This document shows, one piece after another, positions 1 to 6,275 of a DNA stretch of 8,193 nt. Position numbers and translations under genes: made by a program. Every line of letters starts with the position of its first letter. Within the stretch, counting starts at the first letter, position 1. The notes beneath the pieces were generated by a model that was not told the origin of the DNA, did no database searches, and saw only the letters and a program-made list of their open reading frames with translations. The DNA is from Planctomycetota bacterium (GTDB taxonomy: Bacteria > Planctomycetota > MHYJ01 > JACPRB01): positions 1-8,193 of the forward strand of contig JAHFOZ010000233.1 in assembly GCA_023261405.1 (NCBI GenBank), written 5' to 3'.

Positions 1-1430
1 TGGACGTGAAAGCGACGCTCGGGGCCGTGAGCCGTCCGAAGCCGGCCGGGGGGCGGCGCGCCCTCCTCGGGGTGCAGACCGACGCGGCGGAGGGCGGAGG
101 CCAGCGCCTCGCGCGGCTGAGCCCCGGGATGCCCGCCGAGCAGGCGGGCCTCAAGGTCGGCGACGTGATCGTCGAGCTGGACGGGATCCCGCTCGGGACC
201 GACCGTCTCGCCGATCGTCTGGCCGACCGCCGGCCCGGCGAGACGGTGACGCTCGACGTGAGGCGCGACGGGCGCACGGAGGAGATCCGCGTGACGCTCG
301 CGGCGGAGCCGGAGTCGGGCGACGGGTACTTCGGAGGCGCCCCCCCCTGGAAGAAGGAGGTCTACCGTCTCGCGGTAGTGGGGGTGGAGTTCCCGGACGT
401 GAAGCGGAACGCGAAGATCGAGCCGAAGCACTGGGAGGAATCGCTCTTCAGCACGGGGACCTGGAAGGACCGGGAGAGCGTGACGGGGCAGGCGGTCCAC
501 GGGAGCCTGAACGACTACTATCGGGAGCAGTCGTGCGGGAAGCTCCGGGTGGAGGGGCGCTTCGTGGGCTGGGTGGAGGCGAAGAAGAACCGCCCGGAGT
601 ACGCGGGGGCGACGGGGTCGGCCAAGACGGCGCTGCTGACGGAGGTCCTGGGGGCGCTGGAGGAGCGCGAGGGGAAGGACGTGCTCAAGGATTTCGACGG
701 GCTGTTCTTCGTCTATGCCGGGACGCGGGTGCAGACGAACCGGGGCGGTCTCTACTGGCCGCACCGCGGGAGCGTAAGCCACAAGGGGCAGCGCCGGGCC
801 TACTTCATCGTCCCGGAGGGCGGCTCGCGGATGACGTCGATCAGCGTGATCGCCCACGAGTTCGGCCACATGCTCGGGTTGCCCGACCTCTACGCGCGGC
901 CCGAGAACCCGGGCTCGGAGGGGCTGGGGGCCTGGTGCGCGATGTCGAACGAGCAGGGGGGCGGCCGGCCGCAGCACTTCGGGGCGTGGTGCAAGGAGCG
1001 GCTGGGCTGGCTCGTGCCCGCCGTGATCGATCCGAGGGTGAAGCAGCGGCTGGTCCTCTCGCCGGTGGAGGGCTCCGGGAAGGAGTGCTTCAAGGTGCTC
1101 GTGCGGCCGGACGGCAGCGAGTACTTCCTGCTGGAGAACCGGAGGAGGACCGGGTTCGACCACGACCTGCCGGCCGAGGGGCTCCTCATCTGGCGGGTGG
1201 TGCGCGGGCGGGTGATGCTGGAGGAATCGCACGGCGTGGAGGGCCCGTCGGGCCCGCGGGTCCACCTGGGCTTCGTGCCCTATCCCAGCGACTCGAACGA
1301 CGCGTTCACGCCGCACACCACGCCCTCGAGCCGCTCGCAGATGGGCGGCGGCTTCCCGGTCCACCTCACGCAGATCCGCAGGCTGCCGGACGGCCGGATC
1401 TCCTTCACGGTGGGGGCCGAGTTCGATTGA
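1..1430 (+). CDS. PDZ domain-containing M6-family zinc metalloprotease, 5' partial
   Basis: The frame is open to the left edge. The first possible in-window start is GTG at 6, but it has no visible ribosome binding site and no signal peptide follows it, so the true N-terminus probably lies upstream. Numbering from that GTG (474 residues), residues about 19-100 form a PDZ domain: LLGVQTD, then MPAEQAGLKVGDVIVELDG, then a VTLDVRRDGR strand. Residues about 118-470 resemble M6 (immune inhibitor A-like) peptidases. The zinc motif HEFGHMLGLPD supplies H284, H288 and probably D294, with E285 as catalytic base. AWCAMS around M313 fits a Met-turn, and EYFLLENRR (372-380) and GLLIWRV (392-398) are typical M6 core segments. 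Family members are usually secreted and degrade proteins; the PDZ domain may bind substrate C-termini or regulate activity. Specificity cannot be read. The gene ends at TGA 1428-1430 and converges on the cation exporter. The family call is firm; export is inferred. Confidence 0.88.
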   Translation, partial: DVKATLGAVSRPKPAGGRRALLGVQTDAAEGGGQRLARLSPGMPAEQAGLKVGDVIVELDGIPLGTDRLADRLADRRPGETVTLDVRRDGRTEEIRVTLAAEPESGDGYFGGAPPWKKEVYRLAVVGVEFPDVKRNAKIEPKHWEESLFSTGTWKDRESVTGQAVHGSLNDYYREQSCGKLRVEGRFVGWVEAKKNRPEYAGATGSAKTALLTEVLGALEEREGKDVLKDFDGLFFVYAGTRVQTNRGGLYWPHRGSVSHKGQRRAYFIVPEGGSRMTSISVIAHEFGHMLGLPDLYARPENPGSEGLGAWCAMSNEQGGGRPQHFGAWCKERLGWLVPAVIDPRVKQRLVLSPVEGSGKECFKVLVRPDGSEYFLLENRRRTGFDHDLPAEGLLIWRVVRGRVMLEESHGVEGPSGPRVHLGFVPYPSDSNDAFTPHTTPSSRSQMGGGFPVHLTQIRRLPDGRISFTVGAEFD

Positions 1431-1564
1431 GAGGCGGCGCACAACCTCACCGCAGAGGACACTGGGCCAACGGAGGTTACGGAGCGGACGCATCAAGGGG
1501 CGCTCCGATGCCTCGACGCCTCCCCCGGTCCTCTTCGTCCCCTCCGTTTTCTCTGCGGTCAAGG
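1431..1564. repeat. Intergenic inverted repeat of the 'cgcagaggacac' family (degenerate copy)
   Basis: This gap between two convergent genes holds a degenerate inverted repeat. The outer arms are accgcagag (1449-1457) and ctctgcggt (1551-1559), an exact 9-base complement. Inside them aacggagg (1469-1476) pairs with cctccgtt (1541-1548). The left arm accgcagaggacac matches 13 of 14 bases of the left arm of the repeat at 6282-6309. Such 'gcagaggacacggag' elements are common between genes in several GC-rich environmental phyla. Placement after two converging stop codons suggests a bidirectional terminator or mRNA 3'-end stabiliser, but there is no clear U-tract, so this role is inferred. Confidence 0.65.
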
Positions 1565-2536
1565 TCAGTGCGTGTGGCCGCCGGCGGGAGAGTGGTCGTG
1601 CTCGCAGTGGAGGTCGCGGCCCTGGGCGGCTTCAAACTGCAGCGTGGCGTGGTTGATCTCGAAGCGGTCGTCGAGGAGGTGCCGGAGGCGGTGGCCGAGC
1701 TCCTCCGCCTGAGGGACAGTGCGGTCCTCGCCCACCCGGACGTGGGCGGTGAGCGAGTACATGCGCGAGGTGATGGTCCAGACGTGGAGGTCGTGCACCT
1801 CGAGGACGCCGTCCACCGACTTCATCGCGGCGCGGATCTCCTCGAGGTCCATGTGCTTGGGGACCGATTCGAGGAGGATGCGGCAGGAGGAGCGCAGGAG
1901 CGAGACGCACCAGAAGAGGATGAGGACGCTGATGGCCAGGGCCACGGCCGGGTCGGCTTGGGTCCAGCCGAAGGCCCACACGGCCGCGCCCGCCACGAGC
2001 ACCCCCACGGAGGAGGCCGAGTCGGCCAGCATGTGGATGAAGGCGCCGCGGACATTGAGGTCGTGCTTCGAGTGGTGGTGGAGGAGCGCGGCGGAGATGA
2101 TGTTGACGACGAGCCCGATCGCGCCCACGACGAGGGTGCCCAGGGGGTGGATCGGCCGGGGATTCTGGAGACGCTGGAACGCCTCATAGACCACGTAGGC
2201 GGCCACCGGGAGGAGGGCGATCGCGTTGAAGAGGCCCGCGAGGATCTCCACGCGCCAGTAGCGCCAGGTCTTGTCGGGAGGGGCGGGGCGCAGGGCGATG
2301 ACGATGGCGACGTAGGAAAGGGCGATCGCCAGGAGGTGCGAGAGCATGTGGAAGGCGTCGCCCAGGAGGGCGAGCGAGCCGGTGAGGACGCCGCCCACGA
2401 ACTCGCCGACCATGGTGACGCCCGTGAGGACCATGACCCAGAAGAGGCGGGAGCGCTCCCCCGAGCGCACGGCGCCCAGGTGTGCGGCGCTCTCAGAGAG
2501 CCTGGGGTGGTGATGCTCCTCCGACATCGGCGCCAT
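1565..2536 (-). CDS. Cation diffusion facilitator (CDF) family transporter, CzcD/ZitB-like
   Basis: This is an inner-membrane divalent-cation/proton antiporter, probably exporting Zn, Cd or Co. Numbering here is from the longest frame (TTG at 2563, 332 residues). Six membrane segments can be seen at about 39-59, 63-91, 105-130, 141-162, 171-198 and 203-225. A C-terminal cytosolic ferredoxin-like domain follows (about 235-310, with VHDLHVW at 256-262). The TM5 metal site HxxxD is intact (H177, D181). The TM2 site reads GDAFHMLSH, giving H72 and H76 instead of the usual H/D-xxx-D. His-rich stretches lie at the N-terminus (EEHHH), in the TM4-TM5 loop (HHHSKH) and at the C-terminus (HCEHDH, GGHTH), typical of ZitB/ZnT-like exporters. 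I prefer ATG 2536 (residue 10) or ATG 2527 (residue 13) to the TTG, because MAPMSEEHHH looks like a natural N-terminus; no start has a convincing Shine-Dalgarno. It is transcribed divergently from the sigma-factor operon. Confidence 0.9.
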   Translation of the reverse strand: MAPMSEEHHHPRLSESAAHLGAVRSGERSRLFWVMVLTGVTMVGEFVGGVLTGSLALLGDAFHMLSHLLAIALSYVAIVIALRPAPPDKTWRYWRVEILAGLFNAIALLPVAAYVVYEAFQRLQNPRPIHPLGTLVVGAIGLVVNIISAALLHHHSKHDLNVRGAFIHMLADSASSVGVLVAGAAVWAFGWTQADPAVALAISVLILFWCVSLLRSSCRILLESVPKHMDLEEIRAAMKSVDGVLEVHDLHVWTITSRMYSLTAHVRVGEDRTVPQAEELGHRLRHLLDDRFEINHATLQFEAAQGRDLHCEHDHSPAGGHTH

Positions 2537-2701
2537 GGTATCACGCCGGGGGCGGGGCGGCAACCGCCCTTGCAGCCCCGCCCGCGCGCTGCTATGTTAG
2601 TCCCCCGAGGGGCGACCCCGGAGATCCGGCGCGAGGCCGCCCGGCCCCCCCGTGGCGCCGCGCCGGAAGGGAACTTTCTCCAGGGGACGTCGTGTAAGAG
2701 G
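2537..2701. promoter_or_regulatory. Divergent intergenic region between the CDF exporter and the sigma-factor operon
   Basis: These 165 bases separate two divergently transcribed genes and must hold promoters for both directions. Although a long + strand frame runs through here, its translation is low-complexity Arg/Gly/Ala/Pro and not protein-like. A plausible + strand promoter and a 17-base imperfect palindrome are listed separately. On the minus strand only a weak -10-like taacat was noticed (complement of about 2594-2599), with no good -35. Confidence 0.6.
2570..2598 (+). promoter_or_regulatory. Candidate sigma70-type promoter for the sigma-factor operon
   Basis: ttgcag (2570-2575) and tatgtt (2593-2598) are separated by exactly 17 bases. 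A TG at 2590-2591, one base before the -10, gives an extended -10 element. Matches to consensus are 3 of 6 for the -35 and 4 of 6 for the -10. It stands out as one of the few AT-containing patches in a very GC-rich gap, about 100 bases upstream of the sigma-factor ATG. This is a pattern call only. An ECF sigma factor might instead drive its own promoter, whose motif cannot be deduced here. Confidence 0.35.
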
Positions 2702-3313
2702 ATGGAATCGAGAGACGGGCTGGCCGCGCTGCCCGACCAGGCGCTGATGGCCAGGATGAAGCAGGCCTCGAACTCCGAACTCATGGACGGGTTCGAGATC
2801 CTGGTGGGGAGATACAAGAACGCGATCGTCTCGTTCCTCTTCCGCTTCGTGGGGGACTACCGGACCGCGGAGGACCTGGCGCAGGAGACCTTCCTCCGGG
2901 TCTTCAAGAAGGTCCATGATTACGACGACAAGGCCAAGTTCTCCACCTGGCTCTACACCATCGCCTCGAATCTGGCCAAGGACGAGTTCAAGCGCCGCGC
3001 CCGGCACCCCGCCCGCTCGCTCGACTGGAAGGGCGGCGGCGACACCACGCGGAACGTCCCTCAGATCAAGGCCGACACCACCGACTCGGTGCCGGACGTG
3101 CAGCTGGAGCACGAAGAGGTGAGGCAGAACGTCAACAAGGCGCTGGAGCTCCTGGACGACCACGACCGCGAGATCCTGGTCCTCAAGGATGTCCAGGACC
3201 TCTCGTACGAGGAGATCGCCCAGGTCCTGGGGCTCCCCATGGGGACCGTGAAGTCGCGCATCTCCAGGGCGCGGCTGGCCTTCAAGGACGTGTGGAAAAA
3301 AATGGGGGCGTGA
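2702..3313 (+). CDS. ECF-type RNA polymerase sigma factor (RpoE-like, sigma-70 family)
   Basis: This 203-residue protein directs RNA polymerase to a specific promoter set in response to an extracytoplasmic or stress cue. Sigma region 2 is at about 31-101, with GDYRTAEDLAQETFLRVFKK (51-70) and FSTWLYTIASNLAKDEFKRR (80-99) as the classic core-binding and -10 segments. Region 4 is at about 140-193, where DHDREILVLKD, LSYEEIAQVLGLPMGTVKSR and ISRAR form the -35-binding helix-turn-helix. There is no region 1.1 or 3, as expected for ECF factors. An acidic, Gly/Thr-containing linker (103-138) joins the two. ATG 2702 is chosen because it gives the typical short leader LAALPDQALMARM; the aagagg just before it sits too close to be an ideal ribosome binding site. 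It is the first gene of a three-gene run whose last product carries an anti-sigma zinc finger, the normal arrangement for an ECF sigma and its controller. The ECF subgroup cannot be assigned by eye. Confidence 0.94.
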   Translation: MESRDGLAALPDQALMARMKQASNSELMDGFEILVGRYKNAIVSFLFRFVGDYRTAEDLAQETFLRVFKKVHDYDDKAKFSTWLYTIASNLAKDEFKRRARHPARSLDWKGGGDTTRNVPQIKADTTDSVPDVQLEHEEVRQNVNKALELLDDHDREILVLKDVQDLSYEEIAQVLGLPMGTVKSRISRARLAFKDVWKKMGA

Positions 3314-3315
3314 CG

Positions 3316-3332
3316 TCCGGGGCTCTCCCGGA
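3316..3332 (+). other. Small intercistronic hairpin after the sigma-factor stop codon
   Basis: tccggg (3316-3321) and cccgga (3327-3332) are perfect complements around a 5-base loop, two bases after the sigma-factor stop codon. No T-run follows, so it is unlikely to be a full intrinsic terminator. It could tune read-through or mRNA stability between the sigma gene and the two downstream genes. Hairpins of this size also arise by chance at this base composition. Confidence 0.35.
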
Positions 3333-3350
3333 TATCCTGTTGAGGCTGGT

Positions 3351-3354
3351 GAGG
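3351..3354 (+). promoter_or_regulatory. Ribosome binding site deciding the start of the small second gene
   Basis: gagg (within ggtgagg) lies 9 bases upstream of ATG 3364. It supports that ATG over the GTG at 3292, which lies inside the sigma-factor gene and lacks a comparable site. The protein that begins at 3364 opens directly with a signal-like sequence. Confidence 0.55.
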
Positions 3355-3363
3355 AACGTTGAG

Positions 3364-3732
3364 ATGAAAAATGCGGCCGGCTGGTTCTGCTTCGTGCTCC
3401 TCCTGGGCGCCCTCGGCGGCTTTTCGGCGGGGCGCATGGACGTCTCCGCCCAGACCCTCGACAACAAATCCTCGCGCTACCTCGCCGGGGTCATGACCTA
3501 CGGCCAGTCCACCGACGCCTTCATGCTCTTCGACACCCAGACCAACCGCCTCGTCGCGTATACCCTGGGCGGCAACCGGCGCCTCGAGCTCCTCGCCGTC
3601 CGCGAGGTGAGCTGGGACATGAAGATGGTCAGCTGGGGCAAGCAGGAGCCCACCGTCCAGGAGGTCCGCGACGCCTACGAGAAGGCCGAGAAAGAGCGCC
3701 TGGAGAAGGTGGAGAAGCACGACAAGAAATGA
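3364..3732 (+). CDS. Small exported or membrane-anchored protein of unknown function, in sigma-factor operon
   Basis: I do not recognise a named family for this 122-residue product. It opens with MKNAAGWFCFVLLLGALGG, a positive residue followed by a hydrophobic stretch, reading as a signal peptide or N-terminal anchor, with a possible cleavage near SAGRMDVSAQT. The middle (about 35-90) looks like a small beta-rich domain, with LAGVMTYGQSTDAFMLFDTQ, RLVAYTLGG and LELLAVREVSWDMKM. The C-terminal about 35 residues are charged and helical (EVRDAYEKAEKERLEKVEK), suggesting a short coiled coil or docking helix. It starts 50 bases after the sigma factor, and its TGA overlaps the ATG of the large anti-sigma-like gene by four bases (ATGA), indicating translational coupling and a shared job. 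A reasonable guess is a periplasmic or membrane partner of the transmembrane anti-sigma protein, but nothing in the sequence proves this. Confidence 0.78.
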   Translation: MKNAAGWFCFVLLLGALGGFSAGRMDVSAQTLDNKSSRYLAGVMTYGQSTDAFMLFDTQTNRLVAYTLGGNRRLELLAVREVSWDMKMVSWGKQEPTVQEVRDAYEKAEKERLEKVEKHDKK

Positions 3733-6275
3733 ACTGCCAGACCACCACGGAGCTCCTGAGCGACTACGTCGACGGCGGACTGACGTCCGGCGAGCGCACG
3801 CTGCTGGAGCGGCATCTCGAGGAGTGCGCCACCTGCTCCGGCGAATTCAAGCATCTCACGGAGTCGCTCAAGGCCCTCCGCGACACGCGCGAGCTCCAGA
3901 CCACCCACGTCTTCGTCTCCGGAGTCGTCGCGCGGGCGGCCGAGCACCTCCACCGGAAGGGGAACCTCCTCCAGGGGCCCGGCACCGAGGGGATCACCGT
4001 GGCCACCCCGAAGGCCGATGCGCCCGCCGCGGCCACCGGCGGCACCCCCGCGTGGGTGCCCTTCGCCCTGGCCGCCACCCTGCTGGTCGCCTTCTTCCTG
4101 GGCTACCGCGTCTCCGGGAGCGGACATGCCGAGGAACTCGCCGCCGCCGTCCAGAAGGGCGTCGAGATCGGCCGCGCCAGGGCGCCCGCGGAGCGTATCG
4201 TCGCGGTGCCGGAGCCGGTAGACCTCGACCGCGAGTTCAAGAAGCAGGGCTACGTCCGCGGGGCGGAGGGTGCCTGGGTCCACAAGGACATGAAGTCGGC
4301 GTTCGACGCCGGCCAGGTCTGCATCCGCGGCCGGATGCTGTCCCGCGAGGAGGCGGTCAAGGAACTCGTGGGCGAGTCTCCCGTCCCCAAGGCGCCCGAC
4401 CCGGTCCCCGTGGCGGCGTCGAAGTCGCCCCACGAGATCCTTGAGGAGGCCGGCTACCGGAAGGTGGAGGGCCTTTACCTGCCGGCGGACTGGATCCAGA
4501 AGTGGGGCGAGGGGCTCGTGCAGGTGGGCGTGAACAAGTGGGTCACGGCGGGGGACCTCCGCGACCAGCTGATGAAGGAGCACAACCTCGTGCTCCACGA
4601 GAAGCGCCTCATGACCCGCGAGCAGATGGAGGCGCTCCAGTCGCAGCAGTTCATCCGGGCGCCCGAGGCGGCCCTGGCGGCGAACCCGGTGACGCGGGCG
4701 ATCGAGGGGCTCCGCATCGGGGCCCCCGTGAACCACGGCGGCCTGACGGTCTATCCCCTGTTCGCGACGGGCGCCGCTCCGGAGGCCGCGTTCCGCACGC
4801 TTCACGACGCGCTCGGCACCGGCAAGCTGGAACTCCTCGACCCGGGGAGCCTGTTCACCGTCCAGGTGAAGAACGGGCTCGACTCGGATGTCCTGCTGCT
4901 CGCGGGGGAGCTCCTCGCGGGCGGCCGCTGCACGCGGATGGTGGAGCAGGACGTGCTGGTGCGCGCCGGGAAGACGGCGCCGGTGGACGTCCTCTGCGTC
5001 CAGCCTTCCGCCTGGAACGCCGGCGCGGACCGCTTCGCGAACGAGTCGGGCCACTACCTGGCGCCGCCGGGGCTGCGTCGCTCGCTGGTCTGGGAGCAGG
5101 GCCAGGGCGCGGTGTGGGCCATGCTGGGCCGGTGCCTCGAGAAGACCCACACGGGGCAGGTGGACCTCTTCCACAAGCATGCCGGCGCGATCGCCGCCGC
5201 CCGCGCCGAGTTCGCGCGCCTGCTCGAGGGCGAGGCGGGGCAGGTGGGCGTGGCGGTGGCCTTCGGCGACTCGCTGGAGTTCGCGGAGCTCTTCCAGAGC
5301 CCGGCGCTCTTCGCGGCGTACTCCGACCGCGTCCTCTCCGGCGCGGTGCTCGAGGCGCTGGAGCGCTCGGCCGACGCGGCGCTGAAGCCGGCCGCCTCGG
5401 GCCATCCGAACACCGTCCGGGGCGTGAAGCAGTTCCTCGAGGGGGCCTTCTCCTGGACGTACGAGACGCGCGAGGAGGGCCTGGCCGCGCGGAAGGAGGG
5501 CGCCTGGGTGGGGCGCGCGATCACCTCCGGCGACACCCCCGCGCACGCGGTCCTGTTCGCGCTCGGGGCGCCCGCCTGGGAGCGCCGGGCGGCCGCGGTC
5601 GTGCCCAAGGAAAAGCTCGCCAAGGCGATGGCCGAGTACGAGGCGCGCCTGAAGAGCCGCTCTGCCGGGCCCTCGCAGAAGGTGGCCGAGATCCAGGCGC
5701 TGGCCTCGATCGGCGGCCCGGAGGCCACGGTGGTCCTCCTGCGCCACCTCGCGGAGACCGATGCCTCCGTGCGGAGCGCGGTGATCCATGAACTCGGCGC
5801 CGCGCGCGACCCGCGGGCGCTCGACCCCCTCGTGCAGCTCCTGGCGAGGAGCCAGAAGGATCTCCCGCTCTTCACGGACGTCGTGCATGCCCTGGGGCGG
5901 CTGGGCGACGAGCGCGCCGTGGACCCGCTCCTCAAGCAGATCGAGGCGGGCGAGCCGGGGCCCTCCCGCGCGGTGATCCTGGGGCTCCCGGAACTCCTGC
6001 TGCAGGTGAGGACCCGCCCGACCCTCGAACGCTCCACCGGTCGCCTCGTGGTGCTCTACGAGGGCGCCGATTCGGCGGCCAAGGGCGAGGGCCTGGGCGT
6101 GGACCCCGTGACCCAGAACCTCCGCGGCCCCGAGGCGCAGGTGATCCGCGATGCCTGCCGCACCGCGCTCGCCCAGCTCACCGGCGTGGAGTTCTCCTCC
6201 GCCACCAGCGGCCGCCGCTGGTGGAACGACAAGGACGCGAAGGACAAATTCCTCCGCGAGCGCACGGGGAAGTAG
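3729..6275 (+). CDS. Transmembrane anti-sigma-like protein: zf-HC2 finger, ARPP-1-like domain, HEAT repeats
   Basis: 848 residues. Residues 1-50 form a zf-HC2 anti-sigma zinc finger with C3, H29, C33 and C36 (LERHLEECATC), which in known families binds the cognate sigma factor in the cytoplasm. One membrane helix lies at about 108-126 (AWVPFALAATLLVAFFLGY). The remaining roughly 720 residues are then expected outside the membrane. Residues 165-303 hold short repeats built on GY...G.W units followed by R.x(S/T)REE helices. Residues about 324-612 resemble the ARPP-1 family: VYPLF, then LLLAGELLAGGRCTRM, then DVLVRAGKTAPVDVLCVQPSAWN, and a terminal GAWVGRAI...HAVLF block. Residues about 645-760 are HEAT-like helical repeats (ALASIGG, IHELGAARDPRALDPL, ALGRLGDERAVDPL). 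The tail has LTGVEF and RRWWND, often seen at the end of such HEAT proteins. The start overlaps the preceding stop by four bases. Likely role: sensing a cue outside the membrane and sequestering the sigma factor encoded upstream. The ARPP-1 call is from recalled motif pattern and is less certain than the finger and HEAT repeats. Confidence 0.88.
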   Translation: MNCQTTTELLSDYVDGGLTSGERTLLERHLEECATCSGEFKHLTESLKALRDTRELQTTHVFVSGVVARAAEHLHRKGNLLQGPGTEGITVATPKADAPAAATGGTPAWVPFALAATLLVAFFLGYRVSGSGHAEELAAAVQKGVEIGRARAPAERIVAVPEPVDLDREFKKQGYVRGAEGAWVHKDMKSAFDAGQVCIRGRMLSREEAVKELVGESPVPKAPDPVPVAASKSPHEILEEAGYRKVEGLYLPADWIQKWGEGLVQVGVNKWVTAGDLRDQLMKEHNLVLHEKRLMTREQMEALQSQQFIRAPEAALAANPVTRAIEGLRIGAPVNHGGLTVYPLFATGAAPEAAFRTLHDALGTGKLELLDPGSLFTVQVKNGLDSDVLLLAGELLAGGRCTRMVEQDVLVRAGKTAPVDVLCVQPSAWNAGADRFANESGHYLAPPGLRRSLVWEQGQGAVWAMLGRCLEKTHTGQVDLFHKHAGAIAAARAEFARLLEGEAGQVGVAVAFGDSLEFAELFQSPALFAAYSDRVLSGAVLEALERSADAALKPAASGHPNTVRGVKQFLEGAFSWTYETREEGLAARKEGAWVGRAITSGDTPAHAVLFALGAPAWERRAAAVVPKEKLAKAMAEYEARLKSRSAGPSQKVAEIQALASIGGPEATVVLLRHLAETDASVRSAVIHELGAARDPRALDPLVQLLARSQKDLPLFTDVVHALGRLGDERAVDPLLKQIEAGEPGPSRAVILGLPELLLQVRTRPTLERSTGRLVVLYEGADSAAKGEGLGVDPVTQNLRGPEAQVIRDACRTALAQLTGVEFSSATSGRRWWNDKDAKDKFLRERTGK

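Noticed and set aside
2537..2563. TTG start of the CDF gene at 2563
   Set aside because: The added residues (MPPRPRRDT) look like non-coding GC-rich sequence, and ATG codons at 2536 and 2527 give a typical His-rich CDF N-terminus.
533..2701. A very long + strand open frame upstream of and in frame with the sigma factor
   Set aside because: It overlaps the M6 protease in another frame and the CDF gene antisense, and its translation is Arg/Gly/Ala/Pro-rich low complexity. Only the part from ATG 2702 is protein-like.
1822..2817. A 331-codon minus-strand frame over the CDF gene and sigma-factor start
   Set aside because: Ser/Pro/Arg-rich low-complexity translation overlapping two convincing genes; no domain features.
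3292..3363. GTG start at 3292 for the small exported protein
   Set aside because: It lies within the sigma-factor coding region, has no ribosome binding site, and would bury the signal-like sequence that begins naturally at ATG 3364.
4502..5791. A 429-codon + strand frame inside the large anti-sigma-like gene
   Set aside because: A Gly/Arg/Pro-rich shadow of the real frame, which has a zinc finger, membrane helix and HEAT repeats.
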